DNA of 9,328 nt from positions 1 to 9,328 of the forward strand of contig JASFQI010000189.1 of assembly GCA_050115555.1 (NCBI GenBank), given 5' to 3'. Below the pieces are notes generated by a model. It saw only the letters and a program-made list of their open reading frames with translations. It was not told the DNA's origin and made no database searches. Shown here piece after piece: positions 1 to 6,669 of the stretch (its first letter is position 1; each line of letters starts with the position of its first letter). The DNA comes from JASFQI01 sp050115555 (GTDB lineage: Bacteria > Desulfobacterota > DSM-4660 > Desulfatiglandales > HGW-15). A program made the position numbers and the translations under genes.

Positions 1-92
1 ATGTCCAGCAAAACCTTCAACGTCTCCAGAATGTCGGGCTCGTCATCTACAATAAGAATGTATTTTTCGGCCAAAGGATGGGTTTCAGACAT
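1..92 (-). CDS. Response regulator receiver domain, N-terminal fragment (runs off the left edge)
   Basis: Only the first 30 codons are in the window, reading MSETHPLAEKYILIVDDEPD and then ILETLKVLLD. The hydrophobic strand ILIV followed by the acidic DDE is the classic start of a CheY-like receiver domain: the two Asp residues bind Mg2+ next to the phospho-acceptor Asp, which lies further on and is not visible. The ATG at 92-90 is preceded by a strong Shine-Dalgarno GGAGG seven bases upstream, so the start is well supported. The gene lies 84 bp after the dctM stop on the same strand, so it is probably co-transcribed with, or linked to, the TRAP genes and may regulate them. The output domain is outside the window, so DNA-binding, sigma-54-activating and other types cannot be told apart. 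Confidence 0.85.
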   Translation of the reverse strand, partial: MSETHPLAEKYILIVDDEPDILETLKVLLD

Positions 93-176
93 ATTCGAAC
101 CTCCGCACGATGTCGAGAGCCCCGTTGCCCTCTCCAAGGATGTTCCGCGTCATTGCGGACGTACAGGAAGATGAGG

Positions 177-1478
177 TTACAGCATCAGTTCCGGCAACCA
201 GGTGGCCAGCACGGGAAACAACATGGTCAGCAGCAACACCAGCAACTGAATCGCCACAAAGGGCGGTATGGATCGCCAGATGTCTTTGGTATGCACTTCC
301 GGCGGAGCCACACCCCGCATGAGGATCAAGGCCCATCCAAACGGCGGGGTCAGATAGGCGACCTGCATGTTCAGAATGAACACAATCGCAAACCAGGTAG
401 GATCGAAGCCCAGGTACACGGCGATCGGGACGAAGATCGGGGCGCAGATGGTCAGCACCGCGTAGTCGTCCATGAACATCCCGAAAAGGATCAGGATGAC
501 CTGCATGGCCGCGAGAATGACCCATCGATTCACGGAGACGCTCTCTACGATCTCCATGACCATATCCTGAGCGCCCGCACTCGTGTAGACTACACCGAAA
601 AGCGTCGCCGTCACCAGAATCCACAAGGCCATGCCGCTGATTTTCATAGTCTCGACGCAGGAATCCCGGATGACCTTCCAGGTCAGGCGCCGATACAGAA
701 TGCAGATCAGAAAAGCACCCGAGGCGCCCACACCGGACGCTTCCGTCGGGGTTGCCATTCCCGTGAAGATGGACCCGAGAACCAGCACGACAAGCAGTGC
801 GGGTAAAACGATGTCTTTCAGCGATTTCCAGCGGGTGCGCCACGTGACCACCCCCTCGGCCCGAGGCGCCAGGTGAGGCTGCAAGTAGCAGCGGACCGCG
901 ACGTACACGATGTAGAGAAACGCCGTGATGAGCCCCGGAATCGCCCCTCCGAAAAAGATCTTACCGATGGAAATGCGGGAAATGTAGGCGAAGATGATCA
1001 TGATGATGCTGGGGGGAATGATTTCACCCAGCACGCCTCCGGCCATGACGCTGCCCAGGGCCAGAGACCGGTTGTACCGGTTCTTGAGCATGGCCGGCAC
1101 GGCAATGAGACCCATGGTGAGAATCCCCGGGCCGAAGCCTCCGCACATGGCCAGGGCCACGCACACACCGATCGACACGATGGCCAGACCGCCGCGGAGG
1201 CCGGAAAGCCACTGGTTCAGGGCGGTGAAAAGCCGGTCCGAGATGCCGGAGTGGATGAGGAAGTTCCCCATGAGCAGAAACAGGGGAATGACGATCAGGC
1301 CGGGATCTGTGATCTGCCGATAGGTCGTGGTGGCAATGATGAAAAGATCTGTAGTCCCCCCGATGATGAACGTGATCACTACGCTGATGGCCCCTAGCGC
1401 AAAAACCACGGGGACGCCGATGGCCAGGAGAAACAGGAGCCCGCTGAACAATAGAACTGTGACCAGCTCGATACTCAT
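177..1478 (-). CDS. dctM: TRAP transporter large permease (DctM family)
   Basis: A 433-residue, very hydrophobic protein of normal length for DctM, the sodium-coupled translocating subunit of TRAP transporters in the inner membrane. It begins MSIELVTVLLFSGLLFLLAI and has about a dozen hydrophobic segments. Family landmarks are visible: GEIIPPS near residues 151-157, GMATPTEAS at 240-248 and the late MQVAYLTPPFG at 371-381. The segment GMFMDDYAVL at 333-342 carries a double Asp where many relatives have LDP, which may mark a subfamily. It follows dctQ by 38 bp on the same strand, and a GGGGTGTAAGG stretch precedes the ATG. With dctP and dctQ it forms a complete three-part transporter. The family call is secure; the substrate cannot be read from this subunit. 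Confidence 0.95.
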   Translation of the reverse strand: MSIELVTVLLFSGLLFLLAIGVPVVFALGAISVVITFIIGGTTDLFIIATTTYRQITDPGLIVIPLFLLMGNFLIHSGISDRLFTALNQWLSGLRGGLAIVSIGVCVALAMCGGFGPGILTMGLIAVPAMLKNRYNRSLALGSVMAGGVLGEIIPPSIIMIIFAYISRISIGKIFFGGAIPGLITAFLYIVYVAVRCYLQPHLAPRAEGVVTWRTRWKSLKDIVLPALLVVLVLGSIFTGMATPTEASGVGASGAFLICILYRRLTWKVIRDSCVETMKISGMALWILVTATLFGVVYTSAGAQDMVMEIVESVSVNRWVILAAMQVILILFGMFMDDYAVLTICAPIFVPIAVYLGFDPTWFAIVFILNMQVAYLTPPFGWALILMRGVAPPEVHTKDIWRSIPPFVAIQLLVLLLTMLFPVLATWLPELML

Positions 1479-1516
1479 ACCTTACACCCCTTCGCGTCCA
1501 TGAATGCGTGCAGCCT

Positions 1517-2008
1517 CTAGTCGTCCTCAGAACGGGTGAGCACCACGATGCCTTCGAGAAGAAAGAAAAAGGCCAGAATCGGGATGAGCATCTTGAAGGG
1601 GTACACTGGAATCCGGAAGGTTCCTGCGGCCTTTTCCCCAATCGAGAAGGAGTTCCACCCCATCCACGAAGACTGCCAAACCAGCACACCCATGAAGATC
1701 AGGAAGCATCCCAAGGCGATGATGCGTGCAATGAGCTTGTACTTTCGAGGAAAGTGGTCGTACAGGATCTCAATGCGGATGTGCTCCCCCTTGCACATGG
1801 CAAAAACGCCTGCAAAAAGGATGAAGACCCCGAAGAGCTGACGATTCAGGGTCCAGCCCCAGAGGAGGGGTTGATTGAAGACGTACCTGGCGATGACGTC
1901 CACCGTGGTGATCACCATGATGACGAACACCAGGTAGCAGAAAATGGATCCCATTCGATTGCTTGCGGCGTCGATCATCTCCGCAATCCTTTTCAGTCCA
2001 CGCGCCAT
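1517..2008 (-). CDS. dctQ: TRAP transporter small permease (DctQ family)
   Basis: The small membrane subunit that partners DctM and helps receive the loaded binding protein. From the ATG at 2008 it has 163 residues and four predicted membrane helices (about 21-43, 54-72, 93-112 and 137-157), the standard DctQ layout. The EHIRIEIL motif at 75-82 is typical of the family. An upstream in-frame ATG at 2026 would add six residues (MEKDAE), but I see no good ribosome site for it. The internal ATG at 2008 has AAAAGGA seven bases upstream, so I prefer it. The gene lies between dctP and dctM on the same strand. A strong hairpin in the gap after dctP probably sets its expression relative to the binding protein. 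Confidence 0.93.
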   Translation of the reverse strand: MARGLKRIAEMIDAASNRMGSIFCYLVFVIMVITTVDVIARYVFNQPLLWGWTLNRQLFGVFILFAGVFAMCKGEHIRIEILYDHFPRKYKLIARIIALGCFLIFMGVLVWQSSWMGWNSFSIGEKAAGTFRIPVYPFKMLIPILAFFFLLEGIVVLTRSEDD

Positions 2009-2065
2009 TTCCGCATCCTTTTCCATGAAGGGACGAAGATCCGTTCCACCGTCCGATGAGACAGG

Positions 2066-2114
2066 ACGGGGTTGTCCGCAGGGGCCATGTGCACCCCTGC
2101 GGAATCAACCCCGT
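2066..2114 (-). promoter_or_regulatory. Long stem-loop between dctP and dctQ
   Basis: Two nested perfect inverted repeats. The outer arms ACGGGGTTG (2066-2074) and CAACCCCGT (2106-2114) enclose the inner arms CCGCAGGGG (2076-2084) and CCCCTGCGG (2094-2102) around a 9-nt loop. This gives 18 base pairs interrupted by a small asymmetric internal loop. No T-run follows on the minus strand, so it is not a canonical intrinsic terminator. Its place after the binding-protein gene and before the permease genes fits an mRNA-stabilising or partial-attenuation element that keeps DctP more abundant than the membrane subunits; that role is inferred. Confidence 0.7.
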
Positions 2115-2149
2115 ACGTATTGGAAGTCATGCAAGAGGGGACGTGTTGA

Positions 2150-3208
2150 CTACTCGAGGGTCTTCCGCCATTCCTTGATCATGTCGATGGCCTTGGCTGC
2201 CGCCTCGTCCCGTTCGGCGATCGTGTCCCACAGCTTGTAGGCCGCTTCCCGGTGCTTCTTCTCGCAGGAGTCGTTCAGGTAGCTCTTTATCACCTCGCCC
2301 TTCTTTACGAGCTCCGCCACCTTGTCCATTTCCTTCAAATGGATGTTGAGAAGCTCGTGGTAGTAATGCTCGGCCACGTCCCGCATCACCTGCTTCAGGT
2401 CGTCGGGCAGGCTGTTCCAGGTGTCCATGTTCACCAGGATCTGCCCTGGAACCACATCGTTCTGGCCGCCGATGAGCCAGTAGGGGGCCACCTCGTGCCA
2501 CTTGAGGGCCGTGATGGCGCTCACGTCCCACTGGGAGGCATCGATGGTTCCCAGCTTGAGCCCCATGTAGGCCTCTGTCCCGGGAATAAACGTCCCCCGC
2601 GCCCCGAGCATGTCGTAGTAAGTGGCCCAGGATCCCTCGACCCGGAACTTCATGCCCTGGAGGTCATCGCAGCTTTCCACCGGCTTGGTGGCCACAGTGA
2701 AAATCCGCCCATAGGAGTGCATGTCGAGCCAGTAGAGGCCGTGCTTTCCATACTCCTGCCGAAGCAGATCAGAGAAGCCTGTTTTCAGAAAGAAGTCCCG
2801 CACCTTGGCGGAGGACTTGTCAATGGGAAGATCGCCCGGAATGTTGTAGGCATAGGGAAGGCCGAACTCCACTTCTCCCACCGGAACGATGCCTCCCCAC
2901 ATCGCAGCCACGGTGTGGAGCATGTCGAGCGTTCCCTTCTGGGTCGCCTCGAACAACTGCTCGGCCGGTACAATCTCGGGTTCTCCGAAAACGCGGATTT
3001 TGATCTGGCCGTTGCTTTTTTCATCCGCCCACTTGGCCATGTCATTCAGGAGTTCCATGGAGATATCGCCGCGAGGAAAGGCGGATTGGATCTTCATGCG
3101 AAACACCTTGGCCTCGGCTGCACCACTCAGCGGCGCGACCAGGAATGCGACGGAAAGAATGGCCACGATGAAAGCTGCGCCTGTCCAGGTAAACCGTTTC
3201 CCTCTCAT
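2150..3208 (-). CDS. dctP: TRAP transporter periplasmic solute-binding protein (DctP family)
   Basis: The high-affinity periplasmic receptor of the TRAP system, 352 residues. It starts MRGKRFTWTGAAFIVAILSV, a signal peptide with basic N-region and hydrophobic core and a likely cleavage near AEA-K at 33-34. Mature-domain landmarks include IPG near 208 and a GMKFRVEG segment at 185-192. R189 lies where the conserved arginine of DctP proteins clamps the ligand carboxylate, so the substrate probably carries a carboxylate. The start is chosen because AAGGAGG lies six bases before the ATG at 3208. A farther ATG at 3271 would put 21 charged residues before the signal peptide and is unlikely. It is the first gene of the TRAP cluster, after a 423-bp gap from ridA. 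The ligand is unknown; linkage to an amine-oxidising locus suggests an amino acid or amine derivative. Confidence 0.95.
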   Translation of the reverse strand: MRGKRFTWTGAAFIVAILSVAFLVAPLSGAAEAKVFRMKIQSAFPRGDISMELLNDMAKWADEKSNGQIKIRVFGEPEIVPAEQLFEATQKGTLDMLHTVAAMWGGIVPVGEVEFGLPYAYNIPGDLPIDKSSAKVRDFFLKTGFSDLLRQEYGKHGLYWLDMHSYGRIFTVATKPVESCDDLQGMKFRVEGSWATYYDMLGARGTFIPGTEAYMGLKLGTIDASQWDVSAITALKWHEVAPYWLIGGQNDVVPGQILVNMDTWNSLPDDLKQVMRDVAEHYYHELLNIHLKEMDKVAELVKKGEVIKSYLNDSCEKKHREAAYKLWDTIAERDEAAAKAIDMIKEWRKTLE

Positions 3209-3290
3209 AAGTCCCCTCCTTCTTTTTGAATGTTCGACATGGACCCGGCCGTGGACAGGGTCCCCGACCAACGCCTACGGTTCGAATCAG

Positions 3291-3306
3291 CGGCGCCCGT
3301 GCGCCG
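3291..3306. repeat. Short GC-rich hairpin upstream of dctP
   Basis: A perfect 6-bp stem CGGCGC / GCGCCG around a CCGT loop, about 83 bp upstream of the dctP start codon. No T-run is present on either side. It may be a 5'-UTR structure or part of an operator, or simply chance in GC-rich DNA. Confidence 0.35.
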
Positions 3307-3582
3307 CGTCTCCACACATCGAGCTCACCCCCTTCGACACAAAACCGCGCCCCAAACAAGGCGCACGCCTCCTTGGAGACGGTTTCGAAGCACATGCAGG
3401 AGAGCGCGGTTCATAAGCTTTTCCCGACCAGGGTTAGGGGGTTTACATTTCTACTCGTGGAATCATGGACCCTCAGCGCCTTTCAACAGGTCAGAAGGAA
3501 CAGAAGGGGGGTGCGCCGCATTCGATGTCAACGCGTGGCGACCCTTTCTTCGAATGAAATGCAATGGATACTGCACACAAAG

Positions 3583-3618
3583 CCCGGACAGGACCGGTAT
3601 GATCCGACGTCCTCCGGG
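3583..3618 (-). terminator. Imperfect stem-loop just after ridA, possible weak terminator
   Basis: The arms CCCGGA (3583-3588) with TCCGGG (3613-3618) and GGAC (3591-3594) with GTCC (3609-3612) pair, leaving a 2-nt bulge. An inner CGG/CCG can pair across TATGAT. The structure starts 13 bases after the ridA stop on the minus strand. It is followed by CTTTGTGTG rather than a clean T-run, so it may only reduce read-through or protect the 3' end. It marks the likely boundary between the microcompartment operon and the TRAP operon. Confidence 0.35.
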
Positions 3619-3631
3619 AGAGTGCGGTTCT

Positions 3632-4048
3632 CTATCTTCGAGCGGTGGTATACGATCCGGTGATCGCCTCCACTTCGATCTCGACGAGGTGCTCGGGGCG
3701 CGCAAGGCCGGAGACCTCGGCCATGGTAATGGCCGGCCTGACGTCCTTGAACCACTCGGAGTACGCCTTCAGCACATCCCGTCCCTGTCCGATATCCGTG
3801 ACATACATGCGTACGCGAACGACCTCGGACACCTTGGCGCCGGCTCGGGTCAGGACCTCTTCGATCTTTTGAAGCACGATTCGTGTCTGAAGGTAGGCGT
3901 CTCCCACCCCTTCCACGACACCCTCGGAGTTTGTGGAGGTGGTACCGCCCACGATGACCGTGTTCCCCACGCGAACGGCACGGCTGTAGCCGGCTTTCTC
4001 TTCAAACGGCGCACCCGAGGAGAAGTTTTCCCTTTTCAACAGATCCAT
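3632..4048 (-). CDS. ridA: RidA (YjgF/YER057c/UK114) family enamine/imine deaminase
   Basis: A 138-residue protein of standard RidA length. It opens with RENFSSGAPFEEKAGYSRAV (residues 6-25), a near-canonical family start, and has VRPAITMAEVSGL around 103-115 and LVEIEVEAI at 121-129. R104 matches the arginine that binds the substrate carboxylate. RidA proteins are cytosolic trimers that hydrolyse reactive enamines and imines to ketones or aldehydes plus ammonia. Next to an FAD amine/amino-acid oxidoreductase this role makes sense, since that enzyme class releases imines. I use the ATG at 4048. A TTG at 4069, with GGAG only three bases upstream, would add seven residues and is a real alternative, because the ATG itself lacks a clear ribosome site. 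It follows the aldehyde dehydrogenase by about 120-140 bp. Confidence 0.93.
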   Translation of the reverse strand: MDLLKRENFSSGAPFEEKAGYSRAVRVGNTVIVGGTTSTNSEGVVEGVGDAYLQTRIVLQKIEEVLTRAGAKVSEVVRVRMYVTDIGQGRDVLKAYSEWFKDVRPAITMAEVSGLARPEHLVEIEVEAITGSYTTARR

Positions 4049-4123
4049 GGCGGCGTCTCGCTTCTGCAAAGGCTCCTTTCCGGAAACCGCTGCGGCTGGA
4101 GTTCGAAAGGATGGAAGAGGCCT

Positions 4124-4141
4124 TGTTCACACACTGTTCAC
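4124..4141. repeat. Tandem TGTTCAC direct repeat upstream of ridA
   Basis: Two exact copies of TGTTCAC at 4124-4130 and 4135-4141 are spaced 11 bp start to start, close to one helical turn. They lie in the non-coding gap between the aldehyde dehydrogenase and ridA. Such spacing suits binding of a regulator on one face of the DNA, but no regulator is assigned and chance is possible. Confidence 0.3.
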
Positions 4142-4187
4142 CCGCCCCGGTGGAAAAGAGGGGATGTTTCGATAGGAAGCTCTAATC

Positions 4188-5660
4188 TTATATATTACCT
4201 GTCTTCGCCCCAAACCGATACCGAAAATCGTCCTTCAGGACACACCGCCTCGTGAGAGAAAACATCCTGGGGCGGGTGTGTCCCTCGCCGTTGGTCGCGA
4301 TGTGAAAAGATACGAAGCCCTCTCCGGCCACGCCGACGCTGGCCAATCCTGTGGACCCGTTTTTCACAAAGGCAGCGCATCGCGCCATGCTGGCCATTTT
4401 CTGAATGCGGTTCAGGTCGTTGGAGTGAATGGCCATGGTGTGACCGTTTCCCTGCTCCGACGCAATCGCCCACTCAATGGCCTGATCCGCATCCCTGCAC
4501 CGGACCAGGGGGAGCACGGGCATAATCTGCTCCGTCCATACAAGCGGATGGTCCTTGTTCGTTTCCAGAATGACGATTCGAGCCTCCGGTCCTACCTCCA
4601 GGCCGATGGAACGCAGGATGTAGCTCGGGGAACGACCAATGTAGTCCATGTTGATGACCCCCGGCTGTCCCGGTTCCTTGACCTCCTTGAAGATGTGCTT
4701 CACCAGCTCTTCGCCCTGCTCGCGCGAGATCTCGTAGGCTCCGTGGCGGATGAGAAGCTCCTTGAGGCGATCGGCCACGGACTGAACCACGAAAATCTCC
4801 TTTTCGCTCGCACAGGCGATGCAGTTCGAAAAGGCGGCCCCCTCCAGGATGCTTTGAGCGGCACGCTCCAGGTCGGCCGTTTCATCCACCACCACGGGCG
4901 GGTTCCCGGGCCCCCCGGCAATCACCCTCTTTCCGGTCTGGCTGGCAAAAGCGACCACGCCGTGCCCTCCGGTCACCGCGATCATGGGGACACTGGGATG
5001 GGTCATAAGGGCCTGGGCCGAGGGAACGGACGGCTCCTCCAGACAACAAATACAGTTGGGAGGGCCGCCGGCTTCCACGATCACCCGATTTAAATCCCGG
5101 ATCACGCGGGCGGAGACCAGACGGGTCTTGGGGTGGGGATTGTTGACCACCGTGTTCCCGGCCGCCATCATCATCACTGCGTTGAAAAGAATGGTAGGCG
5201 CTCCGTTGGTGACCGGATTCACCGAGGCGATCACCCCGATGGGGATCCTCTCGATGATGGTCAACCCCTGATCCCCCATGAAGACCTCCGGCTCGAGGTC
5301 TTCCATGCCAAGGACCTGACAGGCGGAGATGTTCTTTTTCTCGTTGTCCTCGGCGGATCCGAGCTCGGTCTCTTCGAACTCTAAGCGACCGTACTCCTCT
5401 GCATGGGCGATGCCCAGGTCACGGATGGCCTGAATAATCCTCTCGCGGACCTGCAGGGGCACTGCGACCAGGGAAGCTTGAGCGGTTTCCGCCGCGCGAA
5501 TGGCATCCTCGATCTCCTGAAACACCCCGTCCTGCACGCCGGAAACGGTCTTAGGAAGCGCTTTCCCGGGCTGCGCGTCGTCTCCCCCCGCCGACTGCTC
5601 GGACAGTTTCCGAACCACCGTTTCCACGATCTGGTTGATTGCTTTCTCGTCAAGATTCAT
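4188..5660 (-). CDS. CoA-acylating aldehyde dehydrogenase, PduP/EutE type, with encapsulation peptide
   Basis: A 490-residue enzyme that would oxidise an aldehyde to acyl-CoA with NAD+, the signature core enzyme of metabolosome-type microcompartments. Residues about 2-20 (LDEKAINQIVETVVRKLSE) form an amphipathic helix followed by a Gly/Asp/Pro-rich linker, the layout of an encapsulation peptide that binds the shell or cargo core. Diagnostic segments are SVNPVTNGAPT (146-156), GGPGNPPVVVDETADL (249-264) and NCIACASEKE (279-288). C283 is the probable catalytic cysteine by comparison with the PduP/EutE active-site segment; C280 lies close by. The C-terminal TRPRMFSLTRRCVL also matches PduP relatives. 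The ATG at 5660 has GAGAGG six bases upstream; the ATG two codons earlier overlaps that site, so I reject it. It follows the RpiR regulator by 51 bp. The aldehyde substrate is not readable from sequence. Confidence 0.95.
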   Translation of the reverse strand: MNLDEKAINQIVETVVRKLSEQSAGGDDAQPGKALPKTVSGVQDGVFQEIEDAIRAAETAQASLVAVPLQVRERIIQAIRDLGIAHAEEYGRLEFEETELGSAEDNEKKNISACQVLGMEDLEPEVFMGDQGLTIIERIPIGVIASVNPVTNGAPTILFNAVMMMAAGNTVVNNPHPKTRLVSARVIRDLNRVIVEAGGPPNCICCLEEPSVPSAQALMTHPSVPMIAVTGGHGVVAFASQTGKRVIAGGPGNPPVVVDETADLERAAQSILEGAAFSNCIACASEKEIFVVQSVADRLKELLIRHGAYEISREQGEELVKHIFKEVKEPGQPGVINMDYIGRSPSYILRSIGLEVGPEARIVILETNKDHPLVWTEQIMPVLPLVRCRDADQAIEWAIASEQGNGHTMAIHSNDLNRIQKMASMARCAAFVKNGSTGLASVGVAGEGFVSFHIATNGEGHTRPRMFSLTRRCVLKDDFRYRFGAKTGNI

Positions 5661-5673
5661 GAGCATCCTCTCG

Positions 5674-5688
5674 ATTCGCGTTGCGAAT
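5674..5688. promoter_or_regulatory. Perfect inverted repeat, candidate operator
   Basis: ATTCGC-GTT-GCGAAT, with 6-bp perfect arms and a 3-bp centre, lies between the RpiR regulator stop and the aldehyde dehydrogenase ribosome site. Dimeric HTH regulators bind such symmetric sites, and an RpiR gene is immediately upstream, so autoregulation or control of the downstream genes is a reasonable guess. The binding protein is inferred only from proximity. It could also act as a small RNA hairpin in the leader. Confidence 0.4.
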
Positions 5689-5711
5689 GAACGATCCGAC
5701 CGGCTCCGGAC

Positions 5712-6659
5712 TCACTCCTCGACGTTCGCCTTTTGAGGCCAGAGCGAGGTGACGGTGGGTCCGTCCAACCGGTATTTGAGCCTTTCGTCCGAGTACTCTT
5801 CCGTGTAGAACTCATTCGCCACTTTCACGCCGTGGTCGAAGTTGGAAAGACCCCTCATGGCCTTTTCGCTGTCGACGAACGTGATCTCGTGAACCAGGGC
5901 CCCGAGAAACGTGATGATGTGCGCAAACGGGTCTACAAAGGAAACGCCTTCGATGTCGACGACCAGGTGCTGGTCCGCGAGGGTGATAATCGGGGAAAGG
6001 GGGGTGTCGCTCAGCCCGATGACCGTCACATCGCACTTCTTGGCGTATTCGATGATGTCGATGGTTTTCCGGGGATACCTGGGGAACGCAATGGCGAATA
6101 GAACGGTCCCCGGGTTTGCAGTGTTCAGGGCGTCGATCAGCTCCCAGGAAAGGGTGATATCGATGAAGACGTCTTCCCGAATTTTTTTCAGCAGGTATCC
6201 GAAATGCTGAGCGAGCGTCGCGCTGGCCCGGTATCCCACGACGTACACGGCGCGGGCTTCCCCCAAGGTGGTGGCGGCCTGCTTCACGTTGGCCTCGGAA
6301 ACGCGGCTCATGAGGTTCTCCAGGTTACGTATCGCGTTGTGGCAGTACATTTCCAGAGTGGAGCCTTCATCAAACCGATGCTGTGTTCTCTCGAGACGAT
6401 CGACGCTCGTCAGCTCCGTGTGGAGCAACCCTTTCATGTAGTCGAGAAAATCGGCATACCCCGAAAACCCGAGATCGGCTGCAAAGCGCACAATGGTCGG
6501 TTCACTGACCCCGCACGACTGCGCGATCTCCTTGGCCGTCATAAAAAAGATCTTCTTGTAGTCCTTCATGATCAGGTCCGCCACGCGCCTCTTTTTGGGT
6601 GAGAGGTTCGGATAGACCTTGACGATTTTCTCCAGAAGATCTTGCTTGGCCGAGCTCAT
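5712..6659 (-). CDS. RpiR/MurR-type transcriptional regulator (HTH + SIS)
   Basis: A 315-residue regulator. The N-terminal HTH domain covers about residues 5-80, with the helix-turn-helix around TAKEIAQSCGVSEPTIVRFA (41-60). The SIS sugar-phosphate-type sensor domain spans about 125-260, with VYVVGYRASATLAQHF at 138-153 and VTVIGLSDTPLSPI at 211-224. The effector loop reads GYRAS rather than the GxGxS of sugar-phosphate isomerases, so the ligand need not be a sugar phosphate; this suits a locus with no sugar enzymes. The start at 6659 lies 10 bp after the shell-protein stop, with GGAAGGA in the end of that gene as ribosome site. An in-frame ATG at 6686 is possible but would overlap the shell gene. 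It sits inside the operon it probably controls. Confidence 0.92.
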   Translation of the reverse strand: MSSAKQDLLEKIVKVYPNLSPKKRRVADLIMKDYKKIFFMTAKEIAQSCGVSEPTIVRFAADLGFSGYADFLDYMKGLLHTELTSVDRLERTQHRFDEGSTLEMYCHNAIRNLENLMSRVSEANVKQAATTLGEARAVYVVGYRASATLAQHFGYLLKKIREDVFIDITLSWELIDALNTANPGTVLFAIAFPRYPRKTIDIIEYAKKCDVTVIGLSDTPLSPIITLADQHLVVDIEGVSFVDPFAHIITFLGALVHEITFVDSEKAMRGLSNFDHGVKVANEFYTEEYSDERLKYRLDGPTVTSLWPQKANVEE

Positions 6660-6669
6660 GGCTGGGTCG

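Larger units (their letters stand above)
3209..3631. other. Intergenic region between ridA and dctP
   Basis: 423 bp with no convincing gene; the open frames here lack ribosome sites and family resemblance. It contains a GC hairpin (3291-3306), an inverted repeat GGACCC/GGGTCC (3241-3263), a larger imperfect stem just after ridA (3583-3618), and three copies of the palindrome TTCGAA (3281, 3384, 3549). It is the natural place for a promoter driving dctPQM leftward. I found a TTGACA on the minus strand near 3530-3525, but no matching -10 box at a proper distance, so I do not call a promoter. Confidence 0.6.

Noticed and set aside
144..159. Small stem TCCGC/GCGGA between dctM and the response regulator as a terminator
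   Set aside because: Only five base pairs and no T-run; the strong ribosome site after it suggests read-through.
3042..3395. A 117-residue minus-strand frame overlapping the dctP start
   Set aside because: It overlaps the dctP signal peptide region in another frame, with Arg/Gly/Pro-rich content. The dctP start has a much better ribosome site.
3520..3535. TTGACA on the minus strand upstream of dctP as a -35 box
   Set aside because: The sequence 16-18 bp downstream is C-rich with no -10-like hexamer.
4187..4213. Possible sigma-70 promoter for ridA (TTGGGG, 15-bp spacer, TATAAG on the minus strand)
   Set aside because: The -10 match is fair but the -35 is poor and the spacer too short, so it does not reach the level of a feature.
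3230..4255. A 341-residue plus-strand open frame spanning the ridA gap
   Set aside because: It covers ridA in antisense and the intergenic hairpins, and its translation shows no domain. A stop-free stretch in GC-rich DNA explains it.
4278..5093. A 271-residue plus-strand open frame
   Set aside because: Antisense shadow of the aldehyde dehydrogenase, rich in His, Arg and Gly, with no recognisable motif.
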